Source: Geodermatophilus poikilotrophus
Lineage (GTDB): Bacteria; Actinomycetota; Actinomycetes; Mycobacteriales; Geodermatophilaceae
Reading direction: 5' to 3'
DNA: 64,000 bases
Assembly (NCBI RefSeq): GCF_900111455.1
Contig: NZ_FOIE01000011.1
Span: forward strand, 1 to 64,000
Below are positions 51,479 to 60,327 of the stretch, piece after piece. A program made the translations under genes and the position numbers. Below the pieces are notes generated by a model, which made no database searches, was not told the DNA's origin, and saw only the letters and a program-made list of their open reading frames with translations. How positions within the stretch are numbered: the first letter of the stretch is position 1; each line of letters begins with the position of its first letter.

Positions 51479-52384
51479 TCAGGGGACGGCGGCGTCCACG
51501 TCCCCCAGCTCGGCGCGGTCGCGGCGCACCGGGCTGCGGCGGGTGGCCAGCACGCAGCCGAGCACCACGACCGGCAGGCCGACCGCCAGGCCGAGGGTGA
51601 ACGGCTCGTCGAGCAGCAGCACGCCGAGCAGCACCGCGACCGCCGGGTTGAGGAAGGTGATGACCAGCGCCCGCTGCGGGCCGACCTCGCGGATCAGGGC
51701 GAAGAACAGCGCGAGCGCGACGGCGGTGCACACGACCCCCAGGACGAGCACGGCCAGCAGCGCGTCGGCCGGGGCCCGCGCCGTCTCGTCGAGCCGGGGG
51801 ACGGCGAACGGCGCGTAGACCGCGGCGGTGACGGTGAGCGCGACGGCGCTCGCCGCCACCCCCGGCACGTCGGGCAGCGACCGTTCGACGATGAGCGGCG
51901 CGGTCGCGTACCCGACGACGACCAGCCCGACCGCGAGCAGCGGCAGCGGCGCGATGCCCTCGACGTCCAGACCGAGCAGCACCGCGATGCCGGTCACGCC
52001 CAGGCCCATGCCGAGCAGGCGCACCCGGCCCAGCCGGTCCTCGCCTCCGGTCAGCCGGCCGGCCAGCGCGGCGACGAACGGCACCCCGGCGACGAGCAGA
52101 CCGGTGAGCGAGCTGGACAGCGTCTGCTCCGCGTAGGCCAGCAGCAGCCACGGGCCGGTCATCTCCAGGAGCGTGAAGGCCAGCAGCGGCCGCCAGCGGC
52201 GCAGCGCCGGGCCCAGCTGGCCGCGGGCGACGGTCCACGGCAGCAGCAGCGCCGCCCCCAGCACGCACCGGCCGAAGACCACGACCACCGGCGGCAGCTC
52301 CTCGACGGCCACCTTGATGAGCAGGTACGGCACGCCCCAGATGAGCGACATCGCCAGGAACAGCGCCCACCCCCGTCGGCTCAC
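51479..52384 (-). CDS. EamA/DMT-family transporter
   Basis: 301 residues, ten-helix drug/metabolite transporter: N-terminal LFLAMSLIWGVPYLLIKVAV, RCVLGAALLLPW, and second-half VITFLNPAVAVLLGVLLLDE, all EamA hallmarks. The substrate is unknown. GTG start. It lies upstream of, and on the same strand as, the FN3 protein with a 117-base gap, and is divergent from the DUF2243 gene. Confidence 0.87.
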   Translation of the reverse strand: MSRRGWALFLAMSLIWGVPYLLIKVAVEELPPVVVVFGRCVLGAALLLPWTVARGQLGPALRRWRPLLAFTLLEMTGPWLLLAYAEQTLSSSLTGLLVAGVPFVAALAGRLTGGEDRLGRVRLLGMGLGVTGIAVLLGLDVEGIAPLPLLAVGLVVVGYATAPLIVERSLPDVPGVAASAVALTVTAAVYAPFAVPRLDETARAPADALLAVLVLGVVCTAVALALFFALIREVGPQRALVITFLNPAVAVLLGVLLLDEPFTLGLAVGLPVVVLGCVLATRRSPVRRDRAELGDVDAAVP

Positions 52385-52469
52385 CGCTGTCCCGCCGCTC
52401 CGCCGCACCCGCGCACCCCGCCATCCTGCCCGGGCGTTTCCCCGCCTCCGCACCGGGCACCGCCCGACG

Positions 52470-52925
52470 GTGAGCGCTGCCCCTCCCGTGCCCGGCCGGC
52501 GGCCGGCGGCCTCGGGGCTGCTGGTCGGTGCCGGTCTCATGGGGTCGGTCGACGAGATCGTCTTCCACCAGCTCCTGGCCTGGCACTCGTTCTACGACCG
52601 CGCCGGCGGGACGGTGGGCCTGGTCTCCGACGGCCTGCTGCACGCCGCGACGCTGTCGGCGGTGGTCGCCGGGCTGGCGCTGCTGGCCGACCTGCGCCGC
52701 CGGGGCGCGTTCGACGCCGTCCGCTGGTGGGCGTTCCTGCTGCTGGGCGCCGGGGCCTTCCAGCTCTTCGACGGCGTGGTCGACCACAAGCTGCTGCGGG
52801 TGCACCAGGTCCGCTACGGCGTCGACCTCACCGGCTACGACCTGGCCTGGAACGCCTCGGCCGTCGTGCTGCTCCTGGCCGGCGCAGCGCTGCTCGTCCG
52901 GGCCCGCCGCCGCGCCGTCCGGTGA
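52470..52925 (+). CDS. DUF2243 membrane protein
   Basis: 151 residues with four helices and the family motif SVDEIVFHQLLAWHSFYDR, then QLFDGVVDHKLLRVHQVR. The conserved His residues in both motifs face the membrane in the family and could bind heme or metal. The GTG start is tentative. Stop overlaps the CtaG start (GTGA); DUF2243-CtaG pairs recur in actinobacteria and suggest a shared role in respiratory oxidase or copper handling (known association, function unproven). Confidence 0.85.
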   Translation: MSAAPPVPGRRPAASGLLVGAGLMGSVDEIVFHQLLAWHSFYDRAGGTVGLVSDGLLHAATLSAVVAGLALLADLRRRGAFDAVRWWAFLLLGAGAFQLFDGVVDHKLLRVHQVRYGVDLTGYDLAWNASAVVLLLAGAALLVRARRRAVR

Positions 52926-53662
52926 CCGGCGTCTGCGTCGTCGTCCTGCTGGGCCTCGGTGCGCTCCACGTCGCGGCCGGCTGGCGGACCCGGTGGCCCC
53001 TCCGCCGGACGGCGTCCTGGCTGGCCGGCCTGACCGCGGCCGGCGCCGGCGTCGTCCTCTCCGCCGCTCACGACGACCTGCGCCTGCACATGGCCGGGCA
53101 CCTGCTGCTGGGCATGGTCGCCCCGCTGCTGCTGGTGCTGGCCGCCCCGGTCACGCTCGCGCTGCGGGCGCTGCCGGTCGCGGCGGCCCGGCGGCTGAGC
53201 CGCGTGCTGCGGTCCCCGCCGCTGCGGTGGGCTACCGACCCGCTGGTCGCCGTCCCCGCCAACGCCGCCGGGCTGTGGCTGCTCTACGGCACCGGTCTGC
53301 ACGCCGCCGTCGTCCACCGCCCGGCGCCGGCCGCGCTCGTGGCGCTGCACGTGCTGGTGAGCGGATACCTCGCGACCGCTGCGGTGCTGGCCGTGGACCC
53401 GGCGCCGCACCGTCGCGGGGTCGGGGTGCGCGCCGGCGCGCTGGCCGCCGGCGCGGCCGCGCACGACGTCCTGGCGAAGTGGCTGTACGCCACTCCCCTG
53501 CCGGGGGTGCCGTTCGCCGCGGAGGGCGCACGGCTGATGTGGGACGGCGGCACGGTCGTCACGCTGGTCGTCGCGGGGGTGCTGTGGCGGCGCTGGTACG
53601 TCAGCCGCGCCGCCGTCCGCGCCGCCGGAGCGCCCACGGCCGCCGTCGCCGGGCCAGCATGA
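52922..53662 (+). CDS. Cytochrome c oxidase assembly factor CtaG-like (CtaG_Bacillus type)
   Basis: 246 residues, about seven membrane helices. LHMAGHLLLGMVAPLLLVLA with following APVTLALRALP and 'LHAAVVHRP', 'LHVLVSGYLAT' carry the His residues typical of the caa3_CtaG family. Proposed role is copper delivery or assembly of the CuA/caa3 oxidase. Coupled to DUF2243 by a four-base overlap and followed four bases after its stop by the TfoX-like gene. Confidence 0.85.
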   Translation: MTGVCVVVLLGLGALHVAAGWRTRWPLRRTASWLAGLTAAGAGVVLSAAHDDLRLHMAGHLLLGMVAPLLLVLAAPVTLALRALPVAAARRLSRVLRSPPLRWATDPLVAVPANAAGLWLLYGTGLHAAVVHRPAPAALVALHVLVSGYLATAAVLAVDPAPHRRGVGVRAGALAAGAAAHDVLAKWLYATPLPGVPFAAEGARLMWDGGTVVTLVVAGVLWRRWYVSRAAVRAAGAPTAAVAGPA

Positions 53663-53666
53663 GGGC

Positions 53667-54005
53667 GTGGACGCCGCCGACCGCCTCGCCGCCCTCGTCG
53701 ACGCCCTCACCGGCGAGCCCGGGGTGACCCCGCCCGACACCAGCGGCCCCCGCCGGTTCGGCTCGCGGGCGCTCAAGGTCGACGGCGCGGCCTTCGCGAT
53801 GGTCGTGCGCGGCGCGCTGGTGCTCTCGCTGCCCGCGGACCGCGTCGCCGCGCTCCTGGCCGACGGGCGCGGCGGGCCGTTCGGCGGCCGGGGGCGGCCC
53901 TACCGCGAGTGGGTCGCGCTGGCCGACGGCCGGCCGGACACCGACCTGCCGCTGGCCCGCGAGGCCCTCGCGTTCGCCCGCACCCGGCGGGGCGCCGTTC
54001 GCTGA
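53667..54005 (+). CDS. Small TfoX/Sxy- or YjbR-like protein
   Basis: 112 residues with the alpha/beta pattern of the TfoX N-terminal/YjbR-like group: RRFGSRALKVDGAAFAMVVR, LVLSLPADRVAALLADGRGG and GRGRPYREWVALADG. Such proteins are small cytosolic and of unclear function; the competence role of TfoX is not implied. GTG start four bases after the CtaG stop, so it is probably the last gene of that operon. Convergent with the SRPBCC gene. Confidence 0.7.
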   Translation: MDAADRLAALVDALTGEPGVTPPDTSGPRRFGSRALKVDGAAFAMVVRGALVLSLPADRVAALLADGRGGPFGGRGRPYREWVALADGRPDTDLPLAREALAFARTRRGAVR

Positions 54006-54015
54006 CCGGAGGCGC

Positions 54016-54483
54016 TCAGCGGGCCGTCCGGCCGGTGTAGCGACGCGCGAAGTCGGCGAAGCGGTGCAGGGAGAGGCGGACCCCCGCCACCGCGGCCGGC
54101 TTGACCAGCGGCCAGCCCAGCTGCCCGAGCGGGCCGAAGGGCAGCCACAGCTGCTCGGTCCAGGTCACGAGGGAGCCCGCGCCCTGGGGGGTGACCTCGA
54201 AGGTGCCGGGCCCGCGCACGATCCGGCCGGTGTGCTGGACGACGGCGCGCCGCGGCGGGTCCCACTCGGTGATCACCATCGTGTCGAGCACCCCCCGGCG
54301 CCGTCCCCGCACGGGCAGGCCGGTGCGGGCCGCGAGCCGGCCCCCGACCGCGTGCGGGTCCCCGCCGGTGACCTCCACGTCGGTGAGCAGCATCCACTCC
54401 CCCTGGCGGGTCCAGTCGGTGAGCGCCGCCCACACCTGCTGCGGCGGCGCGTCGACGACCACCGTCTCCACCAGTTCACGCAT
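54016..54483 (-). CDS. SRPBCC-family (polyketide cyclase/START-like) protein
   Basis: 155 residues forming a hydrophobic-cavity helix-grip fold: VETVVVDAPPQQVWAALTDW, GEWMLLTDVEV and the mid-strand FEVTPQGAGSLVTWTEQL. It binds a lipid-like or polyketide-like ligand in related proteins; no enzyme active site is evident. The ATG start lies inside the end of the DivIVA-like gene, so it belongs to the dapE-LOG-DivIVA operon. Confidence 0.85.
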   Translation of the reverse strand: MRELVETVVVDAPPQQVWAALTDWTRQGEWMLLTDVEVTGGDPHAVGGRLAARTGLPVRGRRRGVLDTMVITEWDPPRRAVVQHTGRIVRGPGTFEVTPQGAGSLVTWTEQLWLPFGPLGQLGWPLVKPAAVAGVRLSLHRFADFARRYTGRTAR

Positions 54484-54838
54484 CGGCGCGCGCTCCGTTC
54501 CCGCCCGGCCGGGCGTCGTCCGTGCCGGGCGCGTGCCCGGCCTCCTCCAACCGGGCGCGCAGCGCCGCGGTCTCCGCGTCGCGCTCCTCGAGCGCCCGGG
54601 CCAGCTGTTCGAGCAGCCAGTCGACCTCGGTCATCCGGTAGCCCCGGACGGTCACCGACATGCGCACCCCGCGGACGTCGTCCGCGGTGACCGGCCGGTC
54701 CTCGGGCAGCTCCAGCGGCGAGCGGTCGGGGTCGGCCGGGGGCCGGGTCTCGCCCCGGCCGAGCAGCACCGAGCCACCGAGGAAGACCAGCCCGCCGACC
54801 ACCGCGACGGTGAGGACGAAGACGACCGCCTCCAGCAC
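54476..54838 (-). CDS. Small membrane-anchored DivIVA-domain protein
   Basis: 120 residues. Membrane helix EAVVFVLTVAVVGGLVFLGG, then a DivIVA-like segment RMSVTVRGYRMTEVDWLLEQ and coiled coil LARALEERDAETAALRARLE. Corresponds by position and layout to the DivIVA-like protein near LOG/dapE in mycobacteria (Rv1209). It may take part in polar growth or septum-related positioning. GTG start 30 bases after the LOG gene. Confidence 0.85.
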   Translation of the reverse strand: MLEAVVFVLTVAVVGGLVFLGGSVLLGRGETRPPADPDRSPLELPEDRPVTADDVRGVRMSVTVRGYRMTEVDWLLEQLARALEERDAETAALRARLEEAGHAPGTDDARPGGNGARADA

Positions 54839-54868
54839 GCCGACCTCAGTCCCTTCCCTCGGCCGTCG

Positions 54869-55708
54869 TCACGCGTCGCTCGGCGCGTCGTCGACGGGGA
54901 AGGCGCGCATGCCGCCGCCGTTGTCGCCGGCCTGCCGCGCCTTCTCGGCCTCCTGGACGATCCGCACGACCGCGTCGACGTCGTCGGTGACCGTGAACAG
55001 GTCCAGGTCGCTGTCCTTGATGGTGGCCGCGGGCACCATCGTCGTCCGCAGCCAGTCGACCAGCCCCGACCAGTACGCCGACCCGAACAGCACCACCGGG
55101 AAGCGGGTCACCTTGCGGGTCTGCACCAGGGTGAGCGCCTCGAAGAGCTCGTCGAGGGTGCCGAAGCCCCCGGGGAGGATGACGAAGGCCTGCGCGTACT
55201 TCACGAACATCGTCTTGCGGACGAAGAAGTAGCGGAACGCGATGCCGACGTCGACCCACTCGTTGAGCTCCTGCTCGAACGGCAGCTCGATGCCCAGGCC
55301 GACCGAGAGCCCGCCGGCCTCCGACGCGCCGCGGTTGGCGGCCTCCATCGCGCCCGGGCCGCCGCCGGTGATCACCGCGTACCCGGCATCGGCCAGCGCC
55401 GCGCCGATCGCCACGCCCGAGGCGTAGTGCGGCGAGTCCTGCGGGGTGCGGGCGCTGCCGAAGACGCTCACCGCGCGCGGCAGCTCGGCGAGCAACCCGA
55501 AGCCCTCGACGAACTCGCTCTGGATGCGGAGGACGCGCCACGGGTCGGTGTGCACCCAGTCGGTCGGGCCGCGGCGGTCGAGCAGCCGCGCGTCGGTCGT
55601 CGTCCCCTGCAGGCGGGGGTCCGGCTCGCCGCCGCGCAGCATCACCGGGCCGCGGTGGCGGGTGGGCCGCGGCTTGCGGCCGTTGGCCGGCTCGGGGGTG
55701 GTCGTCAT
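54869..55708 (-). CDS. LOG-family protein (lysine decarboxylase-like, TIGR00730)
   Basis: 279 residues with the phosphoribohydrolase motifs [20 protein letters not shown] and [21 protein letters not shown] enzymes release cytokinin-like bases from nucleotide 5'-monophosphates or act on AMP-type substrates; in bacteria the physiological role is open. Corresponds to Rv1205 by neighbourhood. ATG overlaps the dapE stop (ATGA). Confidence 0.9.
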   Translation of the reverse strand: MTTTPEPANGRKPRPTRHRGPVMLRGGEPDPRLQGTTTDARLLDRRGPTDWVHTDPWRVLRIQSEFVEGFGLLAELPRAVSVFGSARTPQDSPHYASGVAIGAALADAGYAVITGGGPGAMEAANRGASEAGGLSVGLGIELPFEQELNEWVDVGIAFRYFFVRKTMFVKYAQAFVILPGGFGTLDELFEALTLVQTRKVTRFPVVLFGSAYWSGLVDWLRTTMVPAATIKDSDLDLFTVTDDVDAVVRIVQEAEKARQAGDNGGGMRAFPVDDAPSDA

Positions 55709-56811
55709 GCGGTGCTCCCGGAGAGATGGGCGACGAGCGCGTCCTCGGCCGGCTGCAGCCGGTCGACCAGCACGTGCTCCTCGCGGGTGTGGGCCAGCTG
55801 CGGGTCGCCGGGGCCGTAGTTGACGGCGGGGATGCCGAAGGCGGCGAAGCGGGCGACGTCGGTCCAGCCGAGCTTGGCCCGCGCCGGACGGCCGACGGCG
55901 GCGACGAAGGCCGCGGCCGCCGGCTCGGACAGCCCCGGCAGCGCCCCACCGGCGTTGTCGACGACGGCCAGCGTCGCGCCGGCGGCCACGGCGTCGGCGA
56001 AGACCTCTCGGACGTGCGCCTCGGCGGCGTCCTCGTCCCGGTCGGGCGCGTAGCGGAAGTTGACCGTCACCGTGCAGGCGTCGGGGATGACGTTGCCGGC
56101 GACGCCGCCCTCGATGCGGACGGCGTTGAGGCCCTCGCGGTAGACGCACCCGTCGATGTCGACCTCCCGCGCCCGGTAGGCCGCCAGGGTGGCGAGGATG
56201 CCGGCCGCGCCGTGGATCGCGTTGGCGCCGAGCCAGCTGCGGGCGCTGTGCGCCCGCCGGCCGGGGACCTCCAGCACCGCGCGCAGCGTGCCCTGGCAGC
56301 CGGCCTCGATCTCCCCGTCGGTGGGCTCGAGCAGGATCGCCAGGTCCCCGTACAGCCAGCCGCGGCGCTCCCGCGCGACCCGGCCGAGGCCGTTCCGGAC
56401 CGCCTCGACCTCCTCGTTGTCGTAGAAGACGAAGGTGAGGTCGTGCGCGGGCGCGGCACCCGGGACGCCGAAGCGCCCGGCCAGCCGCAGCATCACCGCG
56501 TCGCCGGCCTTCATGTCGCTGGTGCCGCAGCCGTAGAGGCGACCGTCCTCCAGCCGGCTGGGCACGTTGTCGGCGATCGGCACGGTGTCGAGGTGACCGG
56601 CGAGGACGATCCGGGTGGGCCGGCCGAGGTTTGTCCGGGCGAGGACGGCGTCGCCGACCCGCTCGACCTCGAGACCGCCCAGCGCCCGCAGCGCCGCCTC
56701 GACGGCGTCGGCCAGGGCACCCTCGCTGCCCGACACCGACGGGACGTCGACCAGTGCGCGGGTGAGCGCCAGCACATCGGCGGCGGGGTCCAGCGGGGGC
56801 AGGTCGGTCAC
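55705..56811 (-). CDS. dapE: Succinyl-diaminopimelate desuccinylase
   Basis: 368 residues, M20 metallopeptidase-fold enzyme of the succinylase lysine/mDAP pathway. [13 protein letters not shown] and [15 protein letters not shown] carry metal-binding His and Asp, [15 protein letters not shown] the catalytic Glu-Glu, and [14 protein letters not shown] another ligand; [20 protein letters not shown] completes the second domain. GTG with GGGAG site, chosen over an upstream start that would add 24 low-quality residues. Divergent from dapD. Confidence 0.93.
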   Translation of the reverse strand: MTDLPPLDPAADVLALTRALVDVPSVSGSEGALADAVEAALRALGGLEVERVGDAVLARTNLGRPTRIVLAGHLDTVPIADNVPSRLEDGRLYGCGTSDMKAGDAVMLRLAGRFGVPGAAPAHDLTFVFYDNEEVEAVRNGLGRVARERRGWLYGDLAILLEPTDGEIEAGCQGTLRAVLEVPGRRAHSARSWLGANAIHGAAGILATLAAYRAREVDIDGCVYREGLNAVRIEGGVAGNVIPDACTVTVNFRYAPDRDEDAAEAHVREVFADAVAAGATLAVVDNAGGALPGLSEPAAAAFVAAVGRPARAKLGWTDVARFAAFGIPAVNYGPGDPQLAHTREEHVLVDRLQPAEDALVAHLSGSTA

Positions 56812-56937
56812 GACTCCCGAGCCTACGGGCGGCGTCGGGGGCGGGCTGTCGCAGCGCGCCAGCGGCGCCGGCCCGTCGCCCACCGTTCACCTCGGCCGCG
56901 ACGGAGCCCGCAGCGACCGGGTACGCCCCGGGGTGCT

Positions 56938-56969
56938 CGTGCTCTGCCCGCCCTGGTGGGCAGAGCACG
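56938..56969. promoter_or_regulatory. Perfect 12-bp inverted repeat between dapE and dapD
   Basis: CGTGCTCTGCCC (56938-56949) and GGGCAGAGCACG (56958-56969) with an 8-base loop. It lies in the 233-base gap between divergent dapE and dapD and could be a shared operator or a bidirectional insulator. TAGCGT at 57032-57037, seven bases before the dapD GTG, is the likely dapD -10. Confidence 0.6.
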
Positions 56970-57044
56970 GGCGTGCGCCGAGGTCCCTGCGGCGTCCCGG
57001 ACCACGCCGGGAGGGCGCGACCCGCGCTCGGTAGCGTCGTCGCC

Positions 57045-58019
57045 GTGACCGACTCCGCCCCGCGCTCCGCCGTCGCCGCCGGTCTGGCCACCGTGACCCC
57101 CGCGGGCACGGTGCTCGACACCTGGTACCCCGAGCCGCGGCTCGGCGCGCCCGCGGGCGCGCGCCCTGGCACCACCCGGCTGGGGGCGCTCGAGATCTCC
57201 GGGGAGCTCGGCCCGGACTACGGCGGCCTGGTGCGCAGCGATGAGTCCCGTGGCGTGGAGGTGATCGCCGTCCGGACGGTCATCCCGGACCTGTCCGCGC
57301 CCCCGGCCGACACCCACGACGTCTGGCTGCGGCTGCACCTGCTCTCCCACCGGCTGGTCACCCCGCGCAGCATCGACATGGACGGCGTCTTCGGCCTGCT
57401 GACCAACGTCGCCTGGACCAGCGCCGGCCCGGTCGAGGCCGCCACGTTCAACCCGCACCGGCTGCGCGCCGTGCACGGGCAGATCACCGTCCACGGCGTC
57501 GACAAGTTCCCGCGGATGGTCGACTACGTGATCCCCTCGGGCGTCCGCGTGGCCGACGGTGACCGGGTGCGGCTGGGCGCCCACCTCGCCGAGGGGACGA
57601 CGGTCATGCACGAGGGCTTCGTCAACTACAACGCCGGCACCCTCGGCCCGTCGATGGTCGAGGGCCGGATCAGCGCGGGCGTCGTCGTCGGTCCCGACAG
57701 CGACATCGGCGGCGGCGCGTCGATCATGGGCACCCTCTCCGGTGGCGGGAAGCAGGTCGTCTCGATCGGTTCGGGCTGCCTGCTGGGGGCCAACGCGGGC
57801 ATCGGCATATCCCTCGGCGACAACTGCGTCGTCGAGGCCGGCTGCTACGTGACCGCCGGCTCGCGGGTGACCCTGCCCGACGGCTCGGTGGTCAAGGCCG
57901 CCGAGCTCTCCGGCCGCGACGGGCTGCTGTTCCGCCGCAACTCGGTCTCCGGTGCCCTCGAGGCGCTGCCCCGAACGGGCACCTGGGGCGAGCTCAACGC
58001 CCAGCTGCACGCCAACTGA
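57045..58019 (+). CDS. dapD: Tetrahydrodipicolinate N-succinyltransferase
   Basis: 324 residues of the actinobacterial DapD type: N-terminal domain, then left-handed beta-helix hexapeptide repeats ([59 protein letters not shown]). Transfers succinyl from succinyl-CoA to tetrahydrodipicolinate in meso-DAP/lysine synthesis; works with dapE and dapC in this window. GTG start supported by the TAGCGT spacing. The stop is followed by the AGGACC hairpin. Confidence 0.93.
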   Translation: MTDSAPRSAVAAGLATVTPAGTVLDTWYPEPRLGAPAGARPGTTRLGALEISGELGPDYGGLVRSDESRGVEVIAVRTVIPDLSAPPADTHDVWLRLHLLSHRLVTPRSIDMDGVFGLLTNVAWTSAGPVEAATFNPHRLRAVHGQITVHGVDKFPRMVDYVIPSGVRVADGDRVRLGAHLAEGTTVMHEGFVNYNAGTLGPSMVEGRISAGVVVGPDSDIGGGASIMGTLSGGGKQVVSIGSGCLLGANAGIGISLGDNCVVEAGCYVTAGSRVTLPDGSVVKAAELSGRDGLLFRRNSVSGALEALPRTGTWGELNAQLHAN

Positions 58020-58140
58020 AGGACCCCTCTGCCCCCCACCGCTCGCAGGCTCGCGGCGGGACCCCTGCAGAGGGGCCGTTCCAGTACGTCACCGGGCTCG
58101 GCGCGGCCCCTGGAGGGTGGCCGTTCCAGAGCACCCGACG
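58020..58140 (+). repeat. AGGACC hairpin repeat after dapD, with a second partial unit
   Basis: Stop then AGGACC, outer arm CCCCTCTG (58024-58031), core CTCGCAGGCTC, outer arm CAGAGGGG (58068-58075), tail CCGTTCCAGTACGTCACC, then another fragment GGGCTCGGCGCGGCCCCTGG and GGAGGGTGGCCGTTCCAG. The fragment looks like the 3' half of a glgA-type copy, so the site seems built from more than one element. Confidence 0.78.
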
Positions 58141-58180
58141 AGCCTCGGGACGGGGCCGGGCGGAACGGGCCCGGCGGCGC

Positions 58181-59284
58181 TCAGGCGTCCCCCGGCACGG
58201 CTGCCGGGACGTCGAGGTGTTCGAGCAGGGCGACCAGGAACTCCTGCGGCCGCTCGACGTGCGGGGAGTGGCCGACGCCCGGCAGCACGACCTCCCGGCA
58301 GGTCCCGCCGCGGGCGGCGTAGCGGTCCAGGACGGCGCGGGTCTGGGCGACCATCGGCTGCGGCGGGCAGACGTCGGCGCCCGGCCAGCCCGGCACCGCA
58401 CCCAGCGCGCCCAGGTGCGCGAGGTCGAACAGGGACGCGTCGGAGACGATGGCGTCGGCGTCCCCGCGGATCCACAGGACCGGCGGCTTGACCGGCAGGT
58501 CGGGGATCCCGGACAGGTCGAACACCGTCGGCGCCATCGTGTTGAGCACCCCGCGCGCCCCCGGCGCCACGCCCGGCCAGGTCGCTGAGGTGCTGGCGTC
58601 CCCCGGGTAGTGGTCCTCGCCGGTGCGGGTGGAGAGCATCGCGGCGACGAAGACGTCCTCGAGCCGCGGGTCGATGGGCAGCGACCCGGGCGCGACGTAG
58701 AAGGCGCGCAGTACCGACCGCGGGCTGGTCGGGTGGTCGCCCGTGGTGTCGCCGGCGGCGATCGCCGCCACGAACTCGGGGTTGGCCGCGCCCGCCCCGG
58801 AGCCCGCGCCGTCCTCCGTCAGCCGTCGTCCCTCCGGTCCGGCGGTCCCCCCGAAGCCGTACGGGGAGACCGGCGCGACCAGCGTCACCGACGCGACCCG
58901 CTCGGGCCGGTCGAGCAGGTACTGCAGCACCACACCGGCACCCATGCTCCAGCCGACCAGGTGCACCCGGTCGACACCGAGGGCGTCGACGAGCGCCGCG
59001 ACGTCATCTGCCCAGTCCCGCACCCCGCGCCGCGCGTCGATCGGCAGCGGGTCGGTGTCGCCGTACCCCCGCAGGTCGACCGCGAGCGGCCGCACCCGGC
59101 CGGTCCCGGCCAGGGCGAGCACCGGCTGCTGCCAGAACAGCGCCGAGCTGACGTTGCCGTGCACGAAGAGGACGACCTCCCCGGGCCCGGCCGGGTCGAC
59201 GCCCTCGGGGTGCAGGACGTTCTGGGTCAACCGGGCGGTGGGCACCCGGGTCGCGGTGGTACCGGGCAGCAGCGTGTCGCTCAT
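58181..59284 (-). CDS. Alpha/beta-fold hydrolase
   Basis: 367 residues. LFVHGNVSSALFWQQ holds the oxyanion HG, HLVGWSMGAGVVLQYL gives the nucleophile elbow G-W-S-M-G (Ser), and GVGHSPHVERPQEF the catalytic His; IRGDADAIV carries the Asp. Probably an esterase or a haloalkane/epoxide-type hydrolase; the substrate cannot be told. ATG with GAGGAGA site. Convergent with dapD through the repeat. Confidence 0.88.
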   Translation of the reverse strand: MSDTLLPGTTATRVPTARLTQNVLHPEGVDPAGPGEVVLFVHGNVSSALFWQQPVLALAGTGRVRPLAVDLRGYGDTDPLPIDARRGVRDWADDVAALVDALGVDRVHLVGWSMGAGVVLQYLLDRPERVASVTLVAPVSPYGFGGTAGPEGRRLTEDGAGSGAGAANPEFVAAIAAGDTTGDHPTSPRSVLRAFYVAPGSLPIDPRLEDVFVAAMLSTRTGEDHYPGDASTSATWPGVAPGARGVLNTMAPTVFDLSGIPDLPVKPPVLWIRGDADAIVSDASLFDLAHLGALGAVPGWPGADVCPPQPMVAQTRAVLDRYAARGGTCREVVLPGVGHSPHVERPQEFLVALLEHLDVPAAVPGDA

Positions 59285-59381
59285 GCGGTCTCCTCGCAGG
59301 TGGCTGGCGGGACACCGTAGCGACGGACACCTCCCCGCAGCAGCACCCCGTTGCCAGGGAGCGCACCTACAGTCGCGGGCG

Positions 59382-60314
59382 ATGAGCAGCACACGCAGCG
59401 CGACGGCACGGCGGACGACGTCCGCGCGCCGGCCGCCGGCGCGCCGCCCGGCCGCTCGAAGACGGCCTCCCCCCGGGCGTGGGGGCCGGGGGGCGCCGGC
59501 CGGGTCGTGGCGCTCGTGGCTGCCGCTCGCGCTGGTCGGACTCGTGGTCCTGGGGGTGGTGGCGCTGGTGCGGGGCATCGAGGGACCGGACCCGGTGCAG
59601 CTCACCGGCTCCTGCACCGTGGCGGGTACCGGCCTCACGCTGACCGCCGAGCAGGCCGCCTCCGCGGCGACGATCGCTGCGGTCGGCCGCGCTCGCGGGT
59701 TGCCGGAGCGGGCGGTCGTCATCGCCCTGGCGACCGCGCAGCAGGAGTCGACGATGCGCAACCTCGACCACGGCGACCGGGACTCCCTCGGGCTGTTCCA
59801 GCAGCGACCCTCGCAGGGTTGGGGCACCCCCGAGCAGGTGCGCGACCCGGTCTACTCGGCGGGGAAGTTCTACGACGGCCTGGTCGAGGTCCGGGACTGG
59901 GAGTCCCTGCGGCTGACCGATGCCGCCCAGCGCGTGCAGCGCAGCGGCTTCCCGGAGGCCTACCAGAAGCACGAGCCCCTGGCCCAGCAGCTCACCGCGG
60001 CGTTCGCCGCGCCCGAGCCGCGCCGGCTGACCTGCAGCTACGAGGCGCCCGTCCCCGGTGGGCGGCTCAGCGCGCGGGTCACCGCCGCCGCGGCGGTCGT
60101 GGAGGCGGAGCTGGGCGCGACGACCACCGAGCGCTTCGGCGAGGTGGAGGTCGCCTCGGCGGCCGGCTGGCCGGCAGCCACCTGGGCGGTCGCGCACGCC
60201 GAGCGGCTGGGGCTGCGGTCGGTCGCCTTCGCCGGGTCGGAGTGGACGCCGACCGGCGGGTGGGCGCCCTCGGACGCCACCCCTGACGCGGTGCGCCTGG
60301 AACTGGCCCGCTGA
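59382..60314 (+). CDS. Membrane-anchored protein with lysozyme-like domain
   Basis: 310 residues. Basic N-terminus rich in RRPPARRPAARRRPPPGRG, one helix (WLPLALVGLVVLGVVALVRG), then an extracytoplasmic region with IALATAQQESTMRNLDHGDR and LGLFQQRPSQGWGTPEQV, the pattern of a lysozyme-like/transglycosylase fold where the Glu of QQES would be catalytic; RDPVYSAGKFYDGL follows. Conserved in actinobacteria without experimental function. TACAGT (59368-59373) lies eight bases before the ATG. Confidence 0.8.
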   Translation: MSSTRSATARRTTSARRPPARRPAARRRPPPGRGGRGAPAGSWRSWLPLALVGLVVLGVVALVRGIEGPDPVQLTGSCTVAGTGLTLTAEQAASAATIAAVGRARGLPERAVVIALATAQQESTMRNLDHGDRDSLGLFQQRPSQGWGTPEQVRDPVYSAGKFYDGLVEVRDWESLRLTDAAQRVQRSGFPEAYQKHEPLAQQLTAAFAAPEPRRLTCSYEAPVPGGRLSARVTAAAAVVEAELGATTTERFGEVEVASAAGWPAATWAVAHAERLGLRSVAFAGSEWTPTGGWAPSDATPDAVRLELAR

Positions 60315-60327
60315 GGCCGCGGCCGGG

